A stretch of DNA of 64,000 nt from Runella sp. GTDB lineage: Bacteria > Bacteroidota > Bacteroidia > Cytophagales > Spirosomataceae. The notes beneath the pieces are model-generated. The model was not told the DNA's origin. It did not search any database and saw only the letters and a program-made list of their open reading frames with translations. Made by a program: the position numbers and the translations under genes. Positions 52,773 through 61,475 of this stretch are shown here, piece by piece. How positions within the stretch are numbered: position 1 is the stretch's first letter; each line of letters opens with the position of its first letter. The DNA is taken from positions 1 through 64,000 of the forward strand of contig NZ_JAIXST010000129.1 in assembly GCF_027484545.1 (NCBI RefSeq). The letters run 5' to 3'.

Positions 52773-53306
52773 ATGGCTCTTTTTTACTTCAAAGCCTTCC
52801 ACATTGTGGGAGCCGTAGCTTGGTTTGCAGGCTTGTTTTACTTAGTTCGGATATTTGTATATCACGCAGAAGCTGACCAAAAACCGGAACATTTACGGCA
52901 GCCCTTTAAAGAGCAATTTGGGCTCATGGAATGGCGTGTTTACAAAATTATTTGTAATCCTGCCATGATGCTCACTTGGACATGTGGGCTTATCATGACT
53001 TTCTTGAACCCCAGCTATTGGCAGATGGGCTGGTTCCAAGCTAAATTCTCACTTCTTATTTTGCTGACGGTTTATCATATTTGGTGTAAACGTATTATTA
53101 TCAAACTGGAAAAAGGCGAAAAACCCTTTGATTCCTTTCAGTTTCGTCTTCTCAATGAGCTCCCTACGCTCTTTCTATTAAGTATTGTTCTGCTTGCTGT
53201 TTTAAGAGACATGCTCAATTTCTTATACGCTTTCGGTGGGGTATTGGTCTTTGGGGTATTGCTGTTTGTATTTGCCAAAGCGTATCGAAAGCGGCGGGAG
53301 GGGTAG
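52773..53306 (+). CDS. hemJ: Protoporphyrinogen IX oxidase (HemJ family)
   Basis: The 177-residue protein has four or five membrane helices and the HemJ/CopD pattern: FKAFHIVGAVAWFAGLFYLV with the conserved His, RVYKIICNPAMMLTW, WFQAKFSLLILLTVYH and the Lys-Arg region, and LNELPTLFLLSIVLLAVLR. HemJ oxidises protoporphyrinogen IX in heme synthesis at the inner membrane. The length is normal. The leader is made of the inverted heptamer arrays. Confidence 0.9.
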   Translation: MALFYFKAFHIVGAVAWFAGLFYLVRIFVYHAEADQKPEHLRQPFKEQFGLMEWRVYKIICNPAMMLTWTCGLIMTFLNPSYWQMGWFQAKFSLLILLTVYHIWCKRIIIKLEKGEKPFDSFQFRLLNELPTLFLLSIVLLAVLRDMLNFLYAFGGVLVFGVLLFVFAKAYRKRREG

Positions 53307-53363
53307 ACGGCTTTGACTTTATTTGCCTAAAATTTTCTCTCGAAACCATAATTTGGTAATTAA

Positions 53364-54143
53364 ATGGCTGTAAATCTTTGGACAAAGGATGAATTGATAT
53401 TGGCTCTTAATTTGTACCTGAAATTACCTTTTGGTAAAATGGACAGCCGAAATTCTGATGTAATTCGCCTTGCCAAGTTGATTGGAAGAACGGCTAATGC
53501 TGTGGCTATCAGACTCACTAATTTTGCAGCTGTTGACCCCTATCATCAGGCAAGAGGAATAAAAGGAATGGATGGCGGCCGAAAGCAATGCCAACCGATT
53601 TGGGATGAATTTGTTGAAAATAGGGAAAGTTTACTGTTTGAAAGTGAGCGAATTTTAGCCGAAAAAGAGAATTTGACCCTTGAAGAAAAATTTGAGGGAC
53701 TGTTTAGAGATATTAAAGACCTGAAAGGAGAAACAAAGATTCGAGAAGTCAAAATGCGAATCAATCAGAATGTATTTAGGCAGATTGTTTTGTCAAATTA
53801 TTCAACAAAATGTGCGGTTTCTAACATTGATATTCCGGATTTGTTAGTAGCAAGTCATATTATTCCATGGGCGGTTAATGAAAATGAAAGGTTGAATCCT
53901 GAAAATGGAATTTGCCTTTCCAGTCTTTATGACAAAGCTTTTGACAAGGGATTGATAGGAATCACTGAACAGTTTTCGGTGGTTATTTCTAAAGACTTAA
54001 AAATGAATGCCAATAAAGATTACTACCAAAAATACTTCGCTGAATTAGAGAATAAAAAGTTACTGCTTCCCATAAGGTATCTGCCTAAGAAAGAATTCTT
54101 ACAGTTTCATTTAGATACCGTTTTTAGTAAACGGAATAATTAA
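53364..54143 (+). CDS. HNH endonuclease (putative restriction-type)
   Basis: The 259-residue protein has an N-terminal helical region with LWTKDELILALNLYLKLPF and RLAKLIGRTANAVAIRL, known from HNH proteins of restriction loci. The C-terminal HNH nuclease domain (about 145-215) has KCAVSNIDIPDLLVASHIIPW, NPENGICLSSLYDKAFD and KGLIGI. The His and the Asn-Gly-Ile-Cys-Leu block are the metal-binding and catalytic parts. No methyltransferase gene is adjacent. It faces the AAA/DUF4143 gene, 19 bp away, in an otherwise housekeeping region, so the pair looks like acquired accessory DNA. Confidence 0.85.
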   Translation: MAVNLWTKDELILALNLYLKLPFGKMDSRNSDVIRLAKLIGRTANAVAIRLTNFAAVDPYHQARGIKGMDGGRKQCQPIWDEFVENRESLLFESERILAEKENLTLEEKFEGLFRDIKDLKGETKIREVKMRINQNVFRQIVLSNYSTKCAVSNIDIPDLLVASHIIPWAVNENERLNPENGICLSSLYDKAFDKGLIGITEQFSVVISKDLKMNANKDYYQKYFAELENKKLLLPIRYLPKKEFLQFHLDTVFSKRNN

Positions 54144-54162
54144 AGTTTCCAAAACTTGTCTT

Positions 54163-55518
54163 CTACAGCCCAATTTGGGTTTGAAACCAATCCAAATAGT
54201 TGTCAATTTGAGTAGCTAAATAGTAAGGTAAATTCAGCAAATAATAGGGCTTGCCTTCAATGGAACTACTATTTGTAATGGTTACTTCTCCAGCATAAAA
54301 CCGTACCGCCATGGTATGAGGTGCTAAATCCATAAACTGATGCAGGGATTTTAAACGCCCGTCTGTACCTGATTTTACTTCGATGGGTATCAATTTTCCC
54401 TGATAGGGATATAGGAAATCAATTTCGGCAGTCGAGCTATTTTTTTCCTTGACCCAAAAATGCAGGCTACCTAATGCTAAGTATTGTTTGGACAAAATCT
54501 CCTGCCCAATTAAATGTTCAATCATTGTCCCCTGATATACACTGTTCAAATCGGTTGTTCCAAGTATATCTATTTGAATTCCCGCCAAATAATTCATCAG
54601 TCCCGTATCAAGCACCTGTAAGCGAGGAGATTTTTTAAGGTCCGGATTAAAAGGTAAAATGGCAGACGTTTCGGGATAAATCAATTGCACCAATAAAGCT
54701 TTTTCTAAGGTTCGTAATGCTTCGCCCATTTCTCTTGATTTGTAAGGAGAATTGCCAAACCCTTCAAACTTGATGCGTTTGCCGGCTTGCCCGAAAGCCG
54801 CACTCATGGCATGTCGGATGTGCTGAGTCTGACTTCCTGAATGCGCGTATTTCTCTACATCATCTGAGTAAGACGTAAGAAGGGCGTCATAAATAGGCGA
54901 TAGGGCTGTTAAATCTCTAAACTGACTATAATGCTGTACTACTTCGGGCATCCCGCCAATTAATGCATATTGATGAAAAAGCTGCCGCATTTTGATGTGA
55001 GCAAAACTTGGAATCGGCACATTTTCGAGTTGTTCGAGCGCGGTTTTTTCGTTTATTGCTGCTAAAAACTCGGGAAACGAAGCGGGTCTTACTACTTTGT
55101 ATTCTACTCTTCCTACCGGAAAACTTATGTGCTTATCAAAAAGTGTTTCAAGCATACTGCCTGCCGCAATGACTGCTATTTCGGGAGCGGATTCATAAAA
55201 AAATCGAAGAATTTGGAGCGCTTTAGGAACGGCCTGAATCTCATCTATAAATAGTAACGTTTGTTCTTTTTTGCTTATTAACTGATTTTTTGCGAAAAAT
55301 AAGGTTTGTAATAATAGTTCAATTGAACTGAAATTGTCAAAAGGCAGGCGGTCTTCAGGCAGTTCCAAATTCAGATAAATGTATTGGGAAAATTGTTGAG
55401 CAAATTGATTAACAACCGTAGTCTTTCCCACCTGTCTTGCTCCTCTCAAAACCAGAGGTTTACGAGCGGGCTTTTTCATCCAATCAGTTAACTCTTTCAG
55501 TAGTTTTCTTTGAAACAT
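54163..55518 (-). CDS. AAA_14/DUF4143 family ATPase
   Basis: The 451-residue protein has the Walker A sequence LRGARQVGKTTVVNQFA (about 22-38), the Walker B LLFIDEIQ (about 88-95) and AAGSMLE (sensor region) of AAA_14 ATPases. A DUF4143 domain with nuclease-like LHFWVKEKNSSTAEIDFLYP and PIEVKSG follows toward the C-terminus, where D-x-n-E-x-K resembles a PD-(D/E)xK site. These proteins are common and mobile in Bacteroidetes; their role is not established. Three identical 11-bp words at 33-bp spacing lie directly before the start codon and suggest self-regulation. Confidence 0.87.
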   Translation of the reverse strand: MFQRKLLKELTDWMKKPARKPLVLRGARQVGKTTVVNQFAQQFSQYIYLNLELPEDRLPFDNFSSIELLLQTLFFAKNQLISKKEQTLLFIDEIQAVPKALQILRFFYESAPEIAVIAAGSMLETLFDKHISFPVGRVEYKVVRPASFPEFLAAINEKTALEQLENVPIPSFAHIKMRQLFHQYALIGGMPEVVQHYSQFRDLTALSPIYDALLTSYSDDVEKYAHSGSQTQHIRHAMSAAFGQAGKRIKFEGFGNSPYKSREMGEALRTLEKALLVQLIYPETSAILPFNPDLKKSPRLQVLDTGLMNYLAGIQIDILGTTDLNSVYQGTMIEHLIGQEILSKQYLALGSLHFWVKEKNSSTAEIDFLYPYQGKLIPIEVKSGTDGRLKSLHQFMDLAPHTMAVRFYAGEVTITNSSSIEGKPYYLLNLPYYLATQIDNYLDWFQTQIGL

Positions 55519-55525
55519 GACACAG

Positions 55526-55602
55526 AATTAGGGTAAAAAATACTTTTTTATGTAACAAAATTAGGGTAAATATTATGAAAATTTGTAATGAAATTAGGGT
55601 AA
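55526..55602 (-). promoter_or_regulatory. Three AATTAGGGTAA words at exact 33-bp spacing before the AAA/DUF4143 gene
   Basis: The word starts at 55526, 55559 and 55592. The two outer copies are also preceded by a similar TGTAA-rA stretch. Thirty-three base pairs are about three helical turns, so bound proteins would line up on one face. The first copy begins 8 bp before the ATG at 55518. This looks like a set of operators. Confidence 0.7.
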
Positions 55603-55699
55603 TTGATTACTTTTAGAAAATATTGCGATAAATCTGACCCTTTTTTAGCAGATGCGCGCTGTAAATAGTTACTTTGTCTAAACTCAAATTAGAAATATC

Positions 55700-56686
55700 A
55701 TGACACGTTGGGGAATTATCGGACCAGGGCGCATTGCGCATAAATTTGCTCAGGATTTGATGCAGGTAGCTGACGCTAGGCTAATGGCGGTGGCGTCACG
55801 AGATCTGGGGCGGGCGCAACTGTTTGCCCGCGAATATGGCGCTGAATATACCTACGGTAGTTACGAAGAAATCATCCAATGTCCCGAATTGGATGCGGTT
55901 TATATTGCTTCACCGCACATTGGGCATTTTGAACATACCCTTCTTTGTCTCAACGCTGGTATTCCTGTTTTGTGTGAAAAACCCTTTGCTATGAATACCG
56001 CTCAGGTAAGTGAGATGATTCACGTAGCCCGCGGAAAAAACGTGTTTTTGATGGAGGCATTGTGGACTCGTTTTTTGCCTACAACCCTTAAAACGCTTGA
56101 AATCATTGCGTCGGGGGCGATTGGGAAAGTATTGGGAGTGAAAGCGGATTTTGGTTTTAAAGCACCGTATGATGTAGATAAACGTACTTTTAATAAAGAC
56201 TTAGGCGGCGGAGCACTGTTAGATATTGGCATTTATCCGTTGTTCCTGTCTTACCTTATTTTAGGAAAACCAACCAAAATCACCGCTCAGGCCATTTTTG
56301 GAGTTACCAAAGTGGATGAATCTACCGGAATGACGCTGACGTATACGGATGAAAAGTTTGCCTTTCTGGATTGTACTTTTATGGCCAATACGCCCTGTGA
56401 GGCCTTTATATACGGCGAAAAAGGAAGCATTGCCATTGCTTCACGTTGGCACGAAAGCAAGTCTGTGACGGTCACTTACGACGATGAAACGACCGAAACA
56501 TTTCCTTTTGACCGTCCGACGTGGGGGTATCAATATGAAATAGAAGAGGTGAATGCGTGTTTGGCAGAGGGTAAATTGGAAAGTGATAGTTGGACTTTGA
56601 GAGACAGTATGAATTTGATTGCTCTGCTGGATGCAGTAAGACAGGAGATTGGGTTGATTTATAAAGATTTTGATAAAATCCTTTAA
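55700..56686 (+). CDS. Gfo/Idh/MocA family oxidoreductase
   Basis: The 328-residue protein has the N-terminal Rossmann motif WGIIGPGRIAHKFA, AVASRDLGRA, and the sugar-binding CEKPFAMN motif near residue 95 with its catalytic Lys. DIGIYPLFLSYLI in the C-terminal domain holds the conserved Asp and Tyr region. Such enzymes oxidise or reduce sugars and cyclitols with NAD(P). The closest group by eye is trans-1,2-dihydrobenzene-1,2-diol/D-xylose dehydrogenase-like. The substrate is unknown. It is followed after 6 bp by a membrane protein gene. Confidence 0.9.
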   Translation: MTRWGIIGPGRIAHKFAQDLMQVADARLMAVASRDLGRAQLFAREYGAEYTYGSYEEIIQCPELDAVYIASPHIGHFEHTLLCLNAGIPVLCEKPFAMNTAQVSEMIHVARGKNVFLMEALWTRFLPTTLKTLEIIASGAIGKVLGVKADFGFKAPYDVDKRTFNKDLGGGALLDIGIYPLFLSYLILGKPTKITAQAIFGVTKVDESTGMTLTYTDEKFAFLDCTFMANTPCEAFIYGEKGSIAIASRWHESKSVTVTYDDETTETFPFDRPTWGYQYEIEEVNACLAEGKLESDSWTLRDSMNLIALLDAVRQEIGLIYKDFDKIL

Positions 56687-56692
56687 AAAATT

Positions 56693-57400
56693 ATGCAGCC
56701 TGATTTGCGCTATCTTTATGTACCCATTCCTACCTTGCTTTCGGCCTGTTTTGCTTTATTGGTAGTTTTACTCGTTGTAGGTATTTACTATGCCGTTCGT
56801 AGTGTTGCTAAAAAGAAAATGCCTTTCATCTTTTTAGGATGTCTGCTGTGGCTATGTTTACTTTATGTTTTGGCTCAAAATTCATTTTTTCTGGAATTAC
56901 AGGCCGTGCCGCCGCGATTTTTAGTTGCCGTGCTGCCTCCTTTCATTTTCATTGGAGGAGTATTCGTGTCACGTAAAGGGCGACAATTTATGGAAGGTTT
57001 ATCGCTTCGTCACCTGACTTGGGTACATACGATACGGATTGGGGTTGAACTCTTATTATTTCAATTGTTTGTAGTCGGACAGATTCCGCAAATCATGACG
57101 TTTGAAGGGCGGAATTGGGATATTTTGGCCGGGTTGACTGCTCCAATGATGGTATTTATGGTTTTTCGCCAAAAGAAATGGTCATCGAAGGCATTGTTGT
57201 GGTGGAATATTTTTGCCTTAGGTTTATTGATTAATATCGTGACGACTGCGGTATTGTCGGCTCCGTTTCCATTTCAACAATTGGCCTTTGAGCAACCCAA
57301 TGTCGGCGTTTTGAAACCGACGTTTATTTGGCTTCCAGGTTTTGTGGTACCTGTAGTGTTGTTTTCGCATTTGGCGGCAATTCGGCGGCTTTGGAGGTGA
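56693..57400 (+). CDS. Hypothetical membrane protein
   Basis: I do not recognise this 235-residue protein. It has about seven hydrophobic helices, an Arg/Lys pair after each inner loop (KKKMPF, RKGRQF, RQKKWSS), and a Pro-rich last loop, VGVLKPTFIWLPGF. It starts 6 bp after the Gfo/Idh gene and was probably co-transcribed with it. It has no motif that suggests transport or catalysis. Confidence 0.75.
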   Translation: MQPDLRYLYVPIPTLLSACFALLVVLLVVGIYYAVRSVAKKKMPFIFLGCLLWLCLLYVLAQNSFFLELQAVPPRFLVAVLPPFIFIGGVFVSRKGRQFMEGLSLRHLTWVHTIRIGVELLLFQLFVVGQIPQIMTFEGRNWDILAGLTAPMMVFMVFRQKKWSSKALLWWNIFALGLLINIVTTAVLSAPFPFQQLAFEQPNVGVLKPTFIWLPGFVVPVVLFSHLAAIRRLWR

Positions 57401-57405
57401 TAGGT

Positions 57406-57422
57406 ACAGATTGTAAATCTGT
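57406..57422. terminator. Small perfect hairpin between convergent genes
   Basis: ACAGATT (57406-57412) and AATCTGT (57416-57422) form a 7-bp stem with a 3-nt loop between the membrane protein gene and the histidine kinase gene. A further short hairpin is possible near 57438-57450. No clear T-run follows. Confidence 0.4.
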
Positions 57423-57475
57423 GGTCAGATTTCATCAGGATTACAAATCCCGATGAGCATTACGAGCATTTTGAT

Positions 57476-59173
57476 TTAAGCCATGGGCAACTGAAACCAA
57501 AAACGACTGCCGCTGCCCAATTCGCTTTCAACGCCGATGTGTCCATTTTGAGCGTCAATAAATTCTTTGGAAATCGCCAATCCAAGCCCTGTTCCTGTCT
57601 TGGATTGGCCGTTGGTAGGTACTTGAAAATACCGGTCAAAGATGCGTTGTTGGTATTTACTCTCAATGCCTTTCCCTTCATCTTTTACCGAAAATTCAAC
57701 CTGTTTTTTCCCTTCATCTATCTTTGCAGAGATTTCGATAACGGACTTTTCAGGGCTGTGGCGAATGGCATTGGAAAGAAAATTCATCAATACCCAAGCC
57801 GTTTTGTCTAAATCAGCCTGAATTGCCGGTAAAGTAGGAGGGAGGTTGATTTGTAATGCAATCTGTTTTTGTTCGGCCACAAATCGTACAGCGTTAAGGG
57901 ACATTTCGACGAGTTCGTGAGGTGCAACCGCTATCAAATTAAGCTGAATATTACCCGTTTCAACCTGCGATAAATCAAGCAATTCGCCCGTGATATTGAG
58001 TAGCCGTTGGCTGTCGTCGCGGATGTGGGTCAACAGGTTTTTTTGTTCTTCATTCAAAGCCCCCACTCGTTCGTCCTGTAAGAGTTTCAAACTCATTTTA
58101 ATGCTGGAAATTGGCGTTTTTAACTCATGCGAAACCGTGGCAATAAAATTGGTCTTGGCTTCGTCCAGGTCATGAAAAGGAGTAATATTTTTCAAAATTA
58201 TAACCCGTCCGATGCGTTGATCCTCATTTTTTACCTCAAACGTTTCTTTGGTAAAATAGCTTTCACGTTCATTGGCAAAAATCTTGAGAGGTTTGGCGGA
58301 AGGTTCATCGTTGAGCAAGGTACGCAATAAATCATTTTTTAAGGCAATGTCTGGAGCGTAACGACCTATAATTTGGCGAATATCCAATCCCAATATTTCG
58401 GAAGCTACTGAATTGATAAACAGGATGTTGCTGTTTTCGTCCAGCCCTACAATCGCGTCATTCATTTGGTTAATGATGGTCTCGGTGCGGCGTTTTTCAA
58501 AAATCATCCGCGCGAGATTGCTGTGCTCGTACTCATCCAATTTCCGGGCCATTTGGTTGAAGGCTTGTGCCATTTCACCAAATTCGTCTTTACGATCCAC
58601 GCCCAAACGTGATTCGTAATTTTTACGGGTGATTTCGCGCAAACCTTCGGTGAGCTGTTGGATAGGCTCGGAAATGGTACGCGGAAAATTGATTATAAAC
58701 GAGAAGGCTACCAAGGCACATATCGTAGCAATAAGCACCATGTAAGAGTACACTTCATCGGCTGTTTTTTTGACCTGTGCATTTTTGCGCACAATAGCCT
58801 GCATATTTACATCGGAAATTTTAGCTAACTGTTTGTTGATGAGATAAATTCGGCTACTGTCGCGAGTTTGTCTGAACGCATTGAAGTGGCTTCGGAGCTG
58901 TTGAGTAGCTTCAGATTCCCCCACTTCAGTCAGGTTTTGCTCCTGTTTCAGAAGGTTATTTTCAAACAGAAGTACGTCTTCATTTTTCCACGCGTTTTCA
59001 TCAATTACGTTCCGCATATTGCGAACATACTCCAAGGAGATGTAATTGTCTTTCAAAATCTCCTGTGCTTCGTTGGAGAGTTTTTTGAGATACCACGCTC
59101 CTAAAGTGCCGAGCAATAATATCACCGCAAACAAAAAGGTAAGCGCTAAACGAAGTTTGGTTTTTAGTTTCAT
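57476..59173 (-). CDS. Sensor histidine kinase with HAMP and PAS domains (kdp-linked)
   Basis: The protein of about 565 residues has two membrane helices (about 8-28 and 145-168) around an extracytoplasmic sensor region. A HAMP segment, a PAS domain (about 232-330) with NEDQRIGRVIILKNIT, and the kinase core follow. The core has FIATVSHELKTPISSIKM with the phosphorylated His, NFLSNAIRHSP, DEGKGIESKYQQRIF and GTGLGLAISKEFI. It is the last gene of the kdp block, 19 bp after the KdpD-N gene, and takes the place of the kinase half of KdpD. It differs from standard KdpD in having its own periplasmic sensor and PAS domain. A KdpE-type regulator is not in view. Confidence 0.9.
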   Translation of the reverse strand: MKLKTKLRLALTFLFAVILLLGTLGAWYLKKLSNEAQEILKDNYISLEYVRNMRNVIDENAWKNEDVLLFENNLLKQEQNLTEVGESEATQQLRSHFNAFRQTRDSSRIYLINKQLAKISDVNMQAIVRKNAQVKKTADEVYSYMVLIATICALVAFSFIINFPRTISEPIQQLTEGLREITRKNYESRLGVDRKDEFGEMAQAFNQMARKLDEYEHSNLARMIFEKRRTETIINQMNDAIVGLDENSNILFINSVASEILGLDIRQIIGRYAPDIALKNDLLRTLLNDEPSAKPLKIFANERESYFTKETFEVKNEDQRIGRVIILKNITPFHDLDEAKTNFIATVSHELKTPISSIKMSLKLLQDERVGALNEEQKNLLTHIRDDSQRLLNITGELLDLSQVETGNIQLNLIAVAPHELVEMSLNAVRFVAEQKQIALQINLPPTLPAIQADLDKTAWVLMNFLSNAIRHSPEKSVIEISAKIDEGKKQVEFSVKDEGKGIESKYQQRIFDRYFQVPTNGQSKTGTGLGLAISKEFIDAQNGHIGVESELGSGSRFWFQLPMA

Positions 59174-59192
59174 GACCCTACCCAATAGTTCT

Positions 59193-60320
59193 TTAACTTA
59201 TCACTACTAAATCAATGTCTGTATCGGAGACTTTTCGCAAAAGTCTAAAAAACAGCGAATTGCCTGTTAAGTTTTTCCAAAAATTACCGTGCGGTTTGCC
59301 GATACAAACGGTGGTAATGTTGTGCTTTTGGGCCGTATCAAAAATGGTTTGCGCCACTTCATCGCTCTTCACTCTGATTACTTCCGCGCCTAGTTCAGTG
59401 GCCAATTTAAAATTATTGATTAAATGGCGCTGAGTGGTCAATCCGATTTTATCGGTATCTTCTCCTGAAGTTTGAACGTACAGTACATACCATTTCCCTT
59501 GGTAATAACTGGCCAAACGAGCGGTCTTCCTCAGGATTTTTTTTGCAATTTCATGGTTGGAGCTAATGCAGGCTACAAATCGTTCTGCTCTGAACGTTGT
59601 ATTTCTCGGTACTTCCAGCTCTACTTTCCGCTCCACCTGCGACGCCACTTCTTTCAGCGCCAATTCGCGAAGCTGTAAGATTTTGTCCGACTTAAAAAAA
59701 TTAGTAAGCGCCGTTTCAATCTTAGTACGGTCATAGATTTTTCCTTCTTTCAGACGGGTAATAAGCTCAGCGGCGGTAAGGTCAATGTTAACCACTTCAT
59801 CGGCTTGCTGCAATAAGCTGTCAGGCACTGTCTCTTTAACTTCGATGCCTGTAATTCGAAAAACATCATGGTTTAGACTTTCGAGATGCTGAATATTAAC
59901 GGCTGAAATTACGTTGATTCCCGCATCTAAAATGTCAATTACATCCTGCCAGCGCTTCTCGTTTTTTGAACCCTGAATGTTGCTGTGCGCCAATTCGTCC
60001 ACAATTACCACTTCCGGGTGAAGGTTCAAAATGGCCTGCAAATCCATTTCTTCCAGTTCTTTTCCCCGATAAAAAACCGTACGGTGCGGAATGAGCGGCA
60101 AGCCTTCCAGCAACGCGTGAGTATCGGCGCGGCGGTGGGTTTCAACAAAGCCGATTTTGATGTCCACGCCGTTGCGAAGAAGCGAGTGGGCTTCCTGCAA
60201 CATTCGGTACGTTTTGCCTACGCCCGCACTCATACCAATATAGACTTTAAATTTCCCCCGCTTTGATTTCTTAATCAAATCGAGGAAATATTGGGCGTTT
60301 TGTTCGGTTTGCTCAGGCAT
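59193..60320 (-). CDS. kdpD: KdpD N-terminal sensor protein (KdpD domain plus universal-stress-protein domain)
   Basis: The protein of about 375 residues equals the cytoplasmic N-terminal part of KdpD. It has IGMSAGVGKTYRMLQEA with a P-loop, DIKIGFVETHRRADT, VIVDELAHSNI, the NIQHLESLND-like stretch (NIQHLESLNHDVF) and VPDSLLQQADEVVNIDL. A UspA-like domain (about 250-375) ends with VCIGKPHGNFWKNLTGNS. It senses potassium or cyclic-di-AMP state in the Kdp system. In most bacteria this part is fused to membrane helices and kinase; here the kinase is encoded by the next gene. ATG 60320 is preferred over TTG 60326. Confidence 0.92.
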   Translation of the reverse strand: MPEQTEQNAQYFLDLIKKSKRGKFKVYIGMSAGVGKTYRMLQEAHSLLRNGVDIKIGFVETHRRADTHALLEGLPLIPHRTVFYRGKELEEMDLQAILNLHPEVVIVDELAHSNIQGSKNEKRWQDVIDILDAGINVISAVNIQHLESLNHDVFRITGIEVKETVPDSLLQQADEVVNIDLTAAELITRLKEGKIYDRTKIETALTNFFKSDKILQLRELALKEVASQVERKVELEVPRNTTFRAERFVACISSNHEIAKKILRKTARLASYYQGKWYVLYVQTSGEDTDKIGLTTQRHLINNFKLATELGAEVIRVKSDEVAQTIFDTAQKHNITTVCIGKPHGNFWKNLTGNSLFFRLLRKVSDTDIDLVVIS

Positions 60321-60336
60321 AGACAAATAGTTTGAT

Positions 60337-61413
60337 TTAAAATGAGATCGCCAGAGAAGTGGTTAGAGTAAAAGTATGGTTTGTCGGTTGACCTTCTTTT
60401 TCAAAAACAGCGTCCTTACTATTTATACGACGGGCTTCAATACGCCATAGGGCATTGGAAATAGGTGCGTAATCAAGATTAACGGAGTAGCCCGTGGTTT
60501 GGAAGCCCTTTGGGGTAGGTGTGGCAATGACCAATCCTTTCCTGTCGGTATAATTTTCAATACGCCCCGCAACGCCCACTTTTGAACTCAATTGGTATTT
60601 TAAAATTGCCACCCAACTTGCCCAGGCATCGTAGGTCGATGACCCCGTTTGCCGTTGGTCCACGCCATAATCAAAGTCGGCAGTAAGTCCCAATTTTTCA
60701 GATAGTTGAAATATGCCGTAGAGGTTATGAAAAAAACGAGTTCGATTGGAATTGTCAGGCCTGCCTCCCAAAAACGTACTTGAGTTTAGCGTAACTTTGC
60801 CCGTAGGTTTAAACGTGATTTGAGTACCCACTGCCAACCGCGTATTGCCATCGGTCCGCCGCATTTGTTGCCAACCGTTGAGGACCAAACCCGATAAGAA
60901 CCATTTTTCATTGTCGGATGTATAACCGATTTTGGCTCCTGTTTCGTAGTAAGGCGTATTGTCGGCCATGAGACTGCGGGTAAGTGTCCAACAATCTTTT
61001 GATATGGCGCTCTCAAAACCGATATGTGAGGCAAAAACACCCGCATCAAGCCATACATTTTTCGTTTTTGAGAGTTTGATTCCTGCATTGGCTTCAAAAA
61101 TGTTACGCAATGTTCCCGGTTCGGCGGCTAAGTTGGCATTGGCGTACGTACCGACCATCAGGGCTACATTTCCACGAATGCGTTCGTCGGCATAAGCGGC
61201 TTTGATAAAACCCAGATTGACGTTAAATTCATTGTGTCGATTATGACTGTACACAAACGGCGGTCGGTCATTTGTTGCTGGTTGATTGAAATCATAACTG
61301 TAATAGCCTTCTACGTAGCCGCTTACGGTAAGTTTTGCGGTGGAATCGGTGGTTTGAGCCACTAAAGGTATGCACAGCACACAGGCTAAGGTGGTGTTTA
61401 CTGACTTTTTCAT
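60337..61413 (-). CDS. Outer-membrane porin-like beta-barrel protein (OmpL/bbp2 type)
   Basis: The protein of about 358 residues begins with a signal peptide ending near LVAQT, and is then a chain of amphipathic strands: LTVSGYVEGYYSYDF, RHNEFNVNLGFIKAAY, GVFASHIGFESAI and NYTDRKGLV. It ends in a strand with terminal Phe (SLAISF), an outer-membrane insertion signal. It resembles the Bbp2 porins found next to kdp genes in Bacteroidetes. It lies between kdpC and the KdpD-N gene and probably serves potassium entry through the outer membrane, though this has not been shown. ATG 61413 is preferred over TTG 61443. Confidence 0.8.
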   Translation of the reverse strand: MKKSVNTTLACVLCIPLVAQTTDSTAKLTVSGYVEGYYSYDFNQPATNDRPPFVYSHNRHNEFNVNLGFIKAAYADERIRGNVALMVGTYANANLAAEPGTLRNIFEANAGIKLSKTKNVWLDAGVFASHIGFESAISKDCWTLTRSLMADNTPYYETGAKIGYTSDNEKWFLSGLVLNGWQQMRRTDGNTRLAVGTQITFKPTGKVTLNSSTFLGGRPDNSNRTRFFHNLYGIFQLSEKLGLTADFDYGVDQRQTGSSTYDAWASWVAILKYQLSSKVGVAGRIENYTDRKGLVIATPTPKGFQTTGYSVNLDYAPISNALWRIEARRINSKDAVFEKEGQPTNHTFTLTTSLAISF

Positions 61414-61475
61414 GGTACTTTCTGATCTGTGGAATAAAAGCAATCGAGATATATTCGCCTATTGGTTACTTAAAA

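Noticed and set aside
53364-54143. HNH gene as part of a group II intron or homing element
   Set aside because: No reverse transcriptase, intron structure or interrupted host gene is present.
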